From assembly GCF_003259845.1 (NCBI RefSeq), contig NZ_QLMJ01000001.1, forward strand, positions 1 through 64,000: 64,000 nucleotides of DNA. Direction: 5' to 3'. The stretch's first letter is position 1; the number at the start of each line of letters is the position of its first letter. Positions 1-6,740 of the stretch are shown in pieces. This stretch comes from Actinoplanes lutulentus (GTDB lineage: Bacteria > Actinomycetota > Actinomycetes > Mycobacteriales > Micromonosporaceae). The position numbers and the translations under genes were made by a program. The notes under the pieces were generated by a model. That model had not been told where the DNA came from, did no database searches, and was given only the letters and a program-made list of their open reading frames with translations.

Positions 1-309
1 CGCCGCGTTGACCAGGTTGGTGGCCTCCTGGAGCTCCTTCTCCGCGGACATGTGCGCCCAGAAGTCCGTCACCAGGTAAGCGCCGTAGGCCCCGGCGAAC
101 GCCGCCGTCAGGCTCTGCTCGTCGTAGTTGTCGGCCTGCACCACCTCCGCGCCGAGCTTGACCAGCTCCTGCGCCTTCACCGACGTGGTGTTGCGGGTCA
201 GCGCCCGGACCGTGAAACCGCCGTCGGGGTCGTCCAGGATCGCCCGGACAAGACCGCCACCCTGAGAACCGGTAGCTCCGACGACCGCGATAACCTTTTT
301 CTCACTCAT
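1..309 (-). CDS. NmrA-like NAD(P)-binding protein, N-terminal part
   Basis: Only the first 103 codons are inside the window; the gene runs off the left edge. The protein opens MSEKKVIAVVGATGSQGG, a first beta strand followed by a glycine-rich dinucleotide-binding loop, then shows the GAEVVQADNYD and AFAGAYGAYLVTDFW segments typical of the NmrA/atypical short-chain dehydrogenase family. These proteins are NAD(P)H-dependent reductases or redox sensors; substrate cannot be inferred. The ATG lies 3 bp after the stop of the upstream MFS gene, with GGAGTAGG just before it, so the two are co-transcribed and probably co-translated. Confidence 0.8.
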   Translation of the reverse strand, partial: MSEKKVIAVVGATGSQGGGLVRAILDDPDGGFTVRALTRNTTSVKAQELVKLGAEVVQADNYDEQSLTAAFAGAYGAYLVTDFWAHMSAEKELQEATNLVNAA

Positions 310-312
310 TTC

Positions 313-1539
313 CTACTCCTGATTTTCCGATGTGGGCTTGCGTAGCTGCAGAACCGCGACCACTAGCAGGACTGCCAGACTCACGGCGACGTTCAGGACG
401 GACATCCGTATGTCCAGGCGCTGTGCGGCAAGACCGAGACCCAGGACCGGCACGGTCAGGCCCAGATAGCCGACCAGGAAAAGACCGGCGAGGGACTCGC
501 CGCGCAACCCAGGTGCGGCCAGGGCCGCGGCGGTCGCCACCGCACCCTGCAACGCCACACCGGCGCCAGCGCCGCTGAGCAGTCCACCGGCAAGGAAGAC
601 ACCAACGCTGGGCAGCCACACGCCGGCGACCAGCGCCCCCAGACCAGCGATCAGCACACCGCTGCCGGTACGCAGCTGAACCGCCTGGCTGTGCCGGGCC
701 ATCGTCAGCTGCCCCGCCACCCCGGCCGCAAAGACACCGAAGGTGACCACGCCTGCCACGGCAAGCGAATGCTGATCGAGCGCCCGGCGCAGAATGCCCG
801 GGGTCAGCGACGTGAACAGGCCGAAGACCGCAACGGACGTGAACGCGATCATCCCGGCGGCCGCGTACCGGTTGCCGTGGCCCGGCGGCACCGACGCCCG
901 CTGCGGACGCCAGCGAAACGCACGCGGCGCGACCGTCTCCGGCGCCAGAAACGTGCCGGCCACGGCAAGAGCCAAAAGCAATTCAAAGACCAGATACGGT
1001 ACGACCAAAGGGCCCGGCGCGTATTCGGCGAGCACACCACTGATCAGCGGGCCCAGGCCGGCGCCGCCGACGTTGGCGATGGTGGCGGCCATCGCGGCCC
1101 GCCGGCGATCCGTTCCCGGATGCCGCGCCAGGTGCAACTCCATGAGATACGCCGTGGCGGTGGCCGTGAGCAGCCCTACGCCGGCGCCGGACAGGATCCG
1201 GCCGGCGAGCAGGCTGCCGAGACCGGGCATCAGAAACAGCACACCAGCGGCCATCGCCGCGATCAACGCCCACCGCAGCACCCGGCGACGCCCCAGCCAG
1301 TCGGAGACATGACCGGCGGTGAAGACGCCCAGCACGACCCCGACGCCATAGGAGGCGAACACGACCGTCGCCGTGGACAGGCCGAAACCGTCACGCTGCT
1401 GGTAGAGCACGGAAAGCGGGGTAGGCGCCGCGGAGAAGGCCATCATGACCGCGAACGCGTACGCGACCGGCCAGAAACCGTCGCCGCGGTGGCCGGCCCT
1501 CACCGCCGGAACGGTGAGGGCCAGGGTAGTGCCGGACAT
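313..1539 (-). CDS. MFS transporter (copy 1)
   Basis: A 408-aa major facilitator with about 12 hydrophobic segments. The loop between helices 2 and 3 carries DWLGRRRV, the MFS signature loop, and helix 5 has a GAGVGLLTATATAYLMELH stretch. Family knowledge suggests a proton-driven drug or metabolite exporter. The start ATG is preceded by GAGGAG at good spacing. It lies in a minus-strand group downstream of the TPP enzyme and amidohydrolase. It has a close paralogue at 21205-22419, which likewise follows a TPP enzyme gene, so exporter plus TPP enzyme look like a duplicated unit. Export of the cluster product or an intermediate is inference. Confidence 0.88.
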   Translation of the reverse strand: MSGTTLALTVPAVRAGHRGDGFWPVAYAFAVMMAFSAAPTPLSVLYQQRDGFGLSTATVVFASYGVGVVLGVFTAGHVSDWLGRRRVLRWALIAAMAAGVLFLMPGLGSLLAGRILSGAGVGLLTATATAYLMELHLARHPGTDRRRAAMAATIANVGGAGLGPLISGVLAEYAPGPLVVPYLVFELLLALAVAGTFLAPETVAPRAFRWRPQRASVPPGHGNRYAAAGMIAFTSVAVFGLFTSLTPGILRRALDQHSLAVAGVVTFGVFAAGVAGQLTMARHSQAVQLRTGSGVLIAGLGALVAGVWLPSVGVFLAGGLLSGAGAGVALQGAVATAAALAAPGLRGESLAGLFLVGYLGLTVPVLGLGLAAQRLDIRMSVLNVAVSLAVLLVVAVLQLRKPTSENQE

Positions 1540-1560
1540 CAGAACTCCTCAGACAAGTAC

Positions 1561-1578
1561 ATCGTTGACTCGTCAAGC
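1561..1578 (-). promoter_or_regulatory. Weak SARP-type box upstream of MFS copy 1
   Basis: On the minus strand the heptamers GCTTGAC and CAACGAT are separated by 4 bp, a weak match to the TGTCGAY/CGTYGAY pattern found elsewhere in the cluster. It ends 22 bp before the start codon. The match is the poorest of the set. Confidence 0.25.
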
Positions 1579-1641
1579 GTCGTTCTCATCCGGCCTACCG
1601 CACCCCTGACCTGCGGCTGGGCTCGATCGCGTTCCGCGATA

Positions 1642-2973
1642 TCAGGACCCGGCGGCCGCCAGCACCCGGTCACGGGAGGCAACCGCGCGGTCGCGGGCGC
1701 CGCCCGCGTCGACGCCGACCAGCACGCCGCCGCGCTTGCGGAACTCGCCGTCGATAAGCACGGTGTCCACGTCGCGGCTGTCGGCGAACAGCACCGCCAC
1801 CGCCGGGTCCGGGGTGATCCGCAACGGCGAGGAGGCCGGGTTCACCAGGATCACGTCGGCGCGCTTGCCCGGAGTCAGCGACCCGACCCGGTCGTCGAGG
1901 CCGAGCGTGCGAGCGCCCTCGATGGTGGCGAACTCGATCGCCTGCCGGCTCGTCAGCGGCACGCTCTCCGGCGCGGCGCCGAGGTCCAGTTGCTGCTGGT
2001 ACTGCACGTTGCGCTCGGCCTCGAGGACCGCACGCATCTCGCCGAACAGGGTGCTGGGCACACCGGCGGTCACGTCGAGCGACAGCGCCGGCCGGATACC
2101 GACAGCCAGCAGCCGGCCGGTGGCCGGGGTGCCGTGACCCATCATCATCTCGACCCGCGCCGACACCGAGGCGTTGCCGCCGCTGTCGGCCAGCATCTTC
2201 AGCTCGTCGTCGGTCGACGAGTTGGCGTGCAGGAAGATCAGGTCCGGGCCGAGCAGGCCGCTCTCGTGCATCTGAGTGATCGCCCGAGCCTGAGCGAGCA
2301 GGCCGATACCCACGTGCAGCGACGACCGCACGCCCAGCTCGCGGGCCAGGGCGATGTCGTTGGCGGTCGTGGCGATCGTGGACATCTCCGGACCACGGAT
2401 CGCCAGCGCCAGGGTGAGCAGCTGGTCGGTGGAGCTGAAGTACTGCGAGGCCAGCCGGCGGGCATCGACTGGGTGCGGCCGCTCGCTGGCGTAGTACCAC
2501 GACGGGTCCGAGGTGGGGATGCTGTGCCCGAAGACCGCGCGGATCCCGGAGGCGGACAGCGCCTCCACCGAGGCGTCCGCGTGCTCCGGGGTGTTCATGA
2601 TGTGCGCCCAGTCGAACAGCGTGGTCACACCGCTGTCGAGCGCGTCGAGCGCACCGTAGTAGGTGCCGTCGCGGACATCGCCCGGCGTGAAGACCGGCGA
2701 GAGACGACCGATGATGCCGGCGAAGTAGTCGTTGAGCGTCCAGTCCGCGGCGGCCTGCGCGAAGCCGCCCTGCCAGGTGTGCCGGTGAGTGTCGATCAGA
2801 CCGGGCATGACGATCATGCCGGTGGCGTCGACGATCTCAGCGTCCGGCGCATCGATGCCGGTACCGACCTCGACGATCCGGCCGCCGTCGATCAGGACGT
2901 CACCGCCGGCGATCTCCCCGATCGCCGGGTCGATCGACAGGACGTGACCACCACGAATGAGTTTGCGAGACAT
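1642..2973 (-). CDS. Metal-dependent amidohydrolase / deaminase (complete copy)
   Basis: A 443-aa member of the amidohydrolase superfamily, closest in layout to the cytosine/SAH/chlorohydrolase deaminase group. An N-terminal beta sandwich (RGGHVLSIDPA) is followed by the first metal motif DTHRHTW near residue 62. The downstream ligands are intact: LHVG (strand 5 His), FLHANS (strand 6 His) and LSLDVTAG (catalytic Asp). The C-terminal GKRADVILVN closes the sandwich. It would hydrolyse or deaminate a C-N bond; substrate unknown. It sits 39 bp downstream of the TPP enzyme, so the two form an operon. The paralogue at 32770-34065 has lost two of these ligands. Confidence 0.88.
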   Translation of the reverse strand: MSRKLIRGGHVLSIDPAIGEIAGGDVLIDGGRIVEVGTGIDAPDAEIVDATGMIVMPGLIDTHRHTWQGGFAQAAADWTLNDYFAGIIGRLSPVFTPGDVRDGTYYGALDALDSGVTTLFDWAHIMNTPEHADASVEALSASGIRAVFGHSIPTSDPSWYYASERPHPVDARRLASQYFSSTDQLLTLALAIRGPEMSTIATTANDIALARELGVRSSLHVGIGLLAQARAITQMHESGLLGPDLIFLHANSSTDDELKMLADSGGNASVSARVEMMMGHGTPATGRLLAVGIRPALSLDVTAGVPSTLFGEMRAVLEAERNVQYQQQLDLGAAPESVPLTSRQAIEFATIEGARTLGLDDRVGSLTPGKRADVILVNPASSPLRITPDPAVAVLFADSRDVDTVLIDGEFRKRGGVLVGVDAGGARDRAVASRDRVLAAAGS

Positions 2974-3012
2974 GAGCGTGCCTTTCTTCGTACCGATGAA
3001 GGGGTTTGCAGA

Positions 3013-4617
3013 TCAGTGCGTCATCGGAGCCATCTGCCAGACGTCGAGCCGAAGGTCGACCAGCAGAGGCCCGGACCGGGCGGCGATGACCTTGTCGACC
3101 AGCGGCAGGTCGTCGAGGTCGCGGACGGTCACACCGGTGCCGCCCAAGGCCTCGGCGACGGTGACCAGGTCGGGCCAGGCGAACAGTGAGATGGCCGGGT
3201 CGAGGCCGCGGTCGGCGAGCTGGACGTGCTCGGCACCGTAGCCACCGTCGTTGCAGACCACGACGATGATGTCGAGGCCCTCCCGCACCGCGGTGCCGAA
3301 CTCGGTGATACCGCCGTGCATGAACCCGCCGTCACCGCAGACCAGCACCACCGGGGCCGGGCGGCGAACCGCGGCAGCACCGATGGCGGCACCCATGCCG
3401 GTGCCGATCGACCCGAAGTTCTCCGGGAAGACGAACGCGCGGGGATCGGTCACCCGGATATGGCGCAGCGAGGTCATCATGAACCGGCCGCCGTCACTGA
3501 CCACGATGCGCGACAGCGGCAGGATGTCGTCCAGAGCCCGCAGAGCGGTCTCGGCGTCGACAGTGCCGGGCGCGGTGGTGACGACAGCAGGCTCCGGCAA
3601 GGTGATCTTGCGCTTGGTCACGTCGGCCTGAAAACCGCTCGACGGTGCGCCGATCACGTCCAGCGCGACGATCAGGGCGTCGGCGACCACTGCCGCATCA
3701 CCGGTCACCGAGGCGTCGACCCCGACCGCCGTGGCCTGCGGGTCGGTGTCGACCACCACCACCTGCCGGCCGGTCAGCAGACTGCCGTTGCCCGTCGTGT
3801 ACGCGTTCAGACCGGCACCGACCGCGATGACCAGATCAGCCTCGCCGAGAATCTCCCGGGAGCCCGGATCGGCCAGTCCACCGGCGATACCGAGATCGAA
3901 CGGCTCGCCACGAAACAGCTCCTTGGCCTTGAGCGTGGTCGCGACCGGAGCACCGATCCGCTCGGCCAGCGTCAGCAGCTGCTGACGGGCGGCGAGCGCC
4001 CCACGACCGGCCAGGATGACGGGCCTGCTCGCCGTGGCGATCCGCGCGGCCGCGTACCGAATCGCAGTGGGGTCGGGTTGCGGGGTTTGGATGTCCGGCA
4101 GATTCAGCGCGACGTGCCGATATTCCACCTCCGCCCACATGAACTCGGCCGGAATGTTGAACACGACCGGCCGGCGTTCGAGCACGGCGCGGCGCACGGC
4201 CACGGCCAGGTCGGCCAGGGTGCTCTGCGCGGTGGCGGCTTGTTCGAATCCGGCGCCGGTGGGCACCACGACATCACGCTGGGCGATGTCCTGAATGTTG
4301 GTGCGGCTACCGGTCGCCGTGTCGCCGGCGATCAGCAGCAGCGGCACCCGGCCGCGGACCGCTTCGACCAGGCCGGTGAGCGTGTTGGTCAGAGCGGGGC
4401 CGTGGGTGACCGTCACCACCGCCAGGCGCCGCGACACATTCGCGTAGCCGAAGCCCATGAACATCGCGCCGGACTCGTGGGCGGCGGCGACGTATTGCCC
4501 ACCGGTGTCGTGCACGAAGCTGTGGACCATGAACATGTTGGCGTCACCGATGAGGCCGAACATGGTGTCGACGTCGTAGTCGGCCAGGGCGCGAGCCAGG
4601 GCCGCATGCAGCTTCAT
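3013..4617 (-). CDS. Thiamine-diphosphate-dependent enzyme, acetolactate-synthase-like (copy 1)
   Basis: A 534-aa protein with the three-domain fold of the acetolactate synthase/decarboxylase family. The catalytic Glu is in AAHESGAMFM near residue 50. The C-terminal cofactor motif is intact: CGDGGFMHGG followed about 25 residues later by VVCNDGGYG (GDG...N). It would decarboxylate or ligate a 2-oxo acid in the cytoplasm; which one is not predictable. Start chosen at ATG 4617 because GGAGGAGG lies just upstream. A SARP-type box is 55 bp upstream, and the amidohydrolase follows in the same operon. A shorter copy with an altered cofactor motif lies at 22526-24007. Confidence 0.88.
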   Translation of the reverse strand: MKLHAALARALADYDVDTMFGLIGDANMFMVHSFVHDTGGQYVAAAHESGAMFMGFGYANVSRRLAVVTVTHGPALTNTLTGLVEAVRGRVPLLLIAGDTATGSRTNIQDIAQRDVVVPTGAGFEQAATAQSTLADLAVAVRRAVLERRPVVFNIPAEFMWAEVEYRHVALNLPDIQTPQPDPTAIRYAAARIATASRPVILAGRGALAARQQLLTLAERIGAPVATTLKAKELFRGEPFDLGIAGGLADPGSREILGEADLVIAVGAGLNAYTTGNGSLLTGRQVVVVDTDPQATAVGVDASVTGDAAVVADALIVALDVIGAPSSGFQADVTKRKITLPEPAVVTTAPGTVDAETALRALDDILPLSRIVVSDGGRFMMTSLRHIRVTDPRAFVFPENFGSIGTGMGAAIGAAAVRRPAPVVLVCGDGGFMHGGITEFGTAVREGLDIIVVVCNDGGYGAEHVQLADRGLDPAISLFAWPDLVTVAEALGGTGVTVRDLDDLPLVDKVIAARSGPLLVDLRLDVWQMAPMTH

Positions 4618-4671
4618 CGTTGTTCCTCCTCCGGCCGTCGTCAGGCCGTGGAAGAAGCGAACCGCTCACTC

Positions 4672-4689
4672 ATCGACGCAGTGTCAACA
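4672..4689 (-). promoter_or_regulatory. SARP-type box for the TPP/amidohydrolase operon
   Basis: Read on the minus strand: TGTTGAC-ACTG-CGTCGAT, two heptamers with a 4-bp spacer (11-bp period). It points at the TPP enzyme start and overlaps the last codons of the HxlR gene. Confidence 0.55.
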
Positions 4690-5007
4690 GAACGATGACG
4701 GCCATCTCACGTCATCACCGTGCCGCTGCGCCCAGTCCTGCAGGGCGTTGAGTGCGGGTAGCAGCGAGTCGCCGAGTTCGGTCAGGTCGTATTCGGTGCG
4801 CGGTGGTATCTCGGCGTGGTAGGAGCGGGTCACCAGGCCTCGGCGCTCGAGTTCGCGCAGTCGGCTCGACAGCATGGAGGGGCCGATGCCTGGTATCTGC
4901 TTGTGCAGTTCGGTGAACCGGCGGTGACGGCGTCCGTCGAGTGCCAGCAGGATCTGCACCACCCACCGGCTGGTGATCAACTCCAGTACTGAGCTGGTGG
5001 TTCGCAT
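4684..5007 (-). CDS. HxlR-family winged-helix regulator
   Basis: A 107-aa DNA-binding protein. The sequence SRWVVQILLALDGRRHRRF, the recognition region GIGPSMLSSRLRELERRGLV and the wing with TEYDLTELGDSL are the standard HxlR pattern. HxlR proteins often sense electrophiles or redox stress and control divergent genes; here the divergent neighbour is the FAD oxidase. The ATG at 5007 is chosen because GGAAGG lies 7 bp upstream and the domain begins right there; longer upstream reading runs through the promoter region. The last residues (PSSFC) include the single Cys of the protein, at the C-terminus rather than the usual N-terminal site. Its 3' end overlaps the next operon's box. Confidence 0.9.
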   Translation of the reverse strand: MRTTSSVLELITSRWVVQILLALDGRRHRRFTELHKQIPGIGPSMLSSRLRELERRGLVTRSYHAEIPPRTEYDLTELGDSLLPALNALQDWAQRHGDDVRWPSSFC

Positions 5008-5023
5008 GGTCGGTCCTTCCTCG

Positions 5024-5054
5024 CCCGGTGCCCGCCGGTGTCGCGGGCACCGGG
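5024..5054 (-). repeat. 12-bp perfect inverted repeat in the HxlR leader
   Basis: CCCGGTGCCCGC and GCGGGCACCGGG form a perfect 12-bp stem with a 7-nt loop. It lies between the divergent SARP-type box and the HxlR ribosome-binding site, so it could be an operator or a leader structure. No U-tract follows. Confidence 0.5.
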
Positions 5055-5069
5055 ATTGAACCTCGGCGA

Positions 5070-5087
5070 TGTCGACATCTCGTTGAC
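5070..5087 (+). promoter_or_regulatory. SARP-type box between HxlR and FAD oxidase
   Basis: TGTCGAC-ATCT-CGTTGAC. Because GTCGAC is palindromic, the minus strand also reads as two in-phase heptamers (CGTCAAC, TGTCGAC), so the site could serve both divergent genes. A further lone CGTTGAC lies at 5131-5137. Confidence 0.55.
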
Positions 5088-5200
5088 GACCGATCCATGC
5101 CGGGTGCTGTCCCCGGCGGCACCAACAAAACGTTGACCTGACGTCCATGCCGGACGGTTGCACTGGGGCGGACACCATCGTATGGAAGGGAAGTCGCAGC

Positions 5201-6703
5201 ATGCACGAGGTCGAAGAGTCCTCAGGAATCGACCGGCGCACGATCCTGGGCTACGGCACCGCGGTGGGCGCCAGCAGTGTTCTCGGCGTTGTCGCCGCGG
5301 GTGGGCCGGCCGTGGCCGGTCCGCGCGGCGCGGCCGGCGGATTCCGCCGGCCGCCGGGTCTCACGGGCAAAGCGTTGCTGCCCGGCGATCCCGGGTACGC
5401 AGCCGAGGTCAAGACCTACAACCTGGTCCAGACCCCGAAGCCGGGCCTGATCATTGCAGCCGCCAACGCCCGTGACGTCCAGATCGCGGTCCGGTACGCG
5501 GCCTCGCGGTGCGCGCCGATCGCAGTGCTGGCGACCGGTCACCAGCCGTCGGTTCCGATCGGCCCGGACGCGGTGCTGGTCACCACCCGGTCGATGAGCG
5601 CGGTGACCGTCGACGCGCGGCGGCGGGTCGCCCGGGCGCAGGCGGGTGCGCTGTGGCAGCACGTCGTCGACAAGTCGGTTCCGGCGGGGCTGGCTCCGCT
5701 CAACGGCTCCACCCCGATCGTCGGCGTTGTCGGCTACACGCTCGGTGGTGGGCTGAGCCCGACGCTGGGCCGCAAGTACGGGTACGCCGCCGATCACGTG
5801 CGCAGCATCGAGGTGGTGACCGCGGACGGGCGGCTGCGCATGGTGACCGCGAAGTCCGACCCGGAGTTGTTCTTCGGCCTGCGCGGCGGCAAGAGCAACT
5901 TCGGTCTGGTCACCGCGATCGAGTTCGACCTGTTCCCGGTGACGTCGTTCTACGGTGGCGCCATCCTGTTCGCCGGCGAGGACGCGGGGCGGCTGCTGCA
6001 TGCGTACCGCAAGTGGGTCCGCACGGTTCCCGAGGCGATGTCGTCGTCGGTCGGGCTGCTGCGTGTCCCGGACCTCGAGGCGTTCCCGCCGCCGCTGCGC
6101 GGCAAGCTGGTGGCAAGCCTGCGGATCGCGTACGTGGGACGGCCCGAGGTCGGCGCGTCCCTGGTTCACCCGTTGCGGCAGGTGGCGACGCCGATCATCG
6201 ACGCGGTGGCGTCGCAGCCGTACGCGGCTTTCCCGGTGATCCATGCCGACCCGGTCGACCCGGCGCCGGTGTACGAGCGGACCGCTCTGCTGCGCGAGCT
6301 GAACGCCGACACCGTCGACGCGCTGCTGGCCGTCGCGGGGCCGAAGGCGCCGTTCCCGATCAGCCTGGTCGAGGTCCGGCACCTCGGCGGGGCCCTGGCT
6401 CGCTCCCCGCGGCAGCCGAGCGCGGTCTCGCAGCGCGACGCCGCGTTCACCCTGTTCATGGCCGGGGTCGCCGGACCGGAGCAGGCGGCGGCGACGCGTG
6501 CCGCGGAGGAGAACATCATCCGCCGGCTGCGGCCCTGGAGCACCGGCGGCATGTACCTCAACTTCATGAACGTCGACGACGCGTCGGTGGATGCGGTACG
6601 GCACGCGTACCGGCCTGAGGTGTACCGGCGGCTGCGCAAGCTGAAGCGGCGCGTGGATCCCGCCAACCTCTTCCGCCTGAACCACAACATCCCGCCGGCG
6701 TGA
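5201..6703 (+). CDS. Secreted FAD-dependent oxidase, BBE/PCMH type
   Basis: A 500-aa flavin oxidase. Near the N-terminus DRRTILGYGTAVGASS followed by an Ala-rich hydrophobic stretch looks like a Tat signal, so folded export with bound FAD is likely. The FAD-binding domain shows the PKPGLIIAAANARDVQIAV start, the TGH turn and GYTLGGGLSPTLGRKYG. The C-terminal berberine-bridge segment is present (MYLNFMN ... LRKLKRRVDPANLFRLN). The covalent His/Cys pair of bicovalent enzymes is not evident. The ATG at 5201 is preferred over an upstream ATG at 5147 because it starts the Tat-like peptide. A truncated relative, lacking the FAD domain, lies at 20509-21165. Confidence 0.87.
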   Translation: MHEVEESSGIDRRTILGYGTAVGASSVLGVVAAGGPAVAGPRGAAGGFRRPPGLTGKALLPGDPGYAAEVKTYNLVQTPKPGLIIAAANARDVQIAVRYAASRCAPIAVLATGHQPSVPIGPDAVLVTTRSMSAVTVDARRRVARAQAGALWQHVVDKSVPAGLAPLNGSTPIVGVVGYTLGGGLSPTLGRKYGYAADHVRSIEVVTADGRLRMVTAKSDPELFFGLRGGKSNFGLVTAIEFDLFPVTSFYGGAILFAGEDAGRLLHAYRKWVRTVPEAMSSSVGLLRVPDLEAFPPPLRGKLVASLRIAYVGRPEVGASLVHPLRQVATPIIDAVASQPYAAFPVIHADPVDPAPVYERTALLRELNADTVDALLAVAGPKAPFPISLVEVRHLGGALARSPRQPSAVSQRDAAFTLFMAGVAGPEQAAATRAAEENIIRRLRPWSTGGMYLNFMNVDDASVDAVRHAYRPEVYRRLRKLKRRVDPANLFRLNHNIPPA

Positions 6704-6708
6704 CGACC

Positions 6709-6738
6709 GGTGCCGGTGCCGGCCAGGGCACCGGCACC
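6709..6738. terminator. Bidirectional hairpin between convergent genes
   Basis: GGTGCCGGTGCC and GGCACCGGCACC form a perfect 12-bp stem with a 6-nt loop between the ends of the FAD oxidase and the LAL regulator. There is no T-tract, as is common in high-GC actinomycetes. Confidence 0.65.
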
Positions 6739-6740
6739 TC

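Noticed and set aside
691..3189. Long plus-strand open frame (832 codons) opposite the MFS, amidohydrolase and TPP genes
   Set aside because: It is an Arg/Gly/Pro-rich shadow of genuine minus-strand genes, a normal effect of high GC; no domain is recognisable.
3013..4617. Carboxyethylarginine synthase of a clavam pathway
   Set aside because: No beta-lactam synthetase, amidinohydrolase of the arginase type or clavaminate synthase is present; the TPP enzyme stays unassigned.
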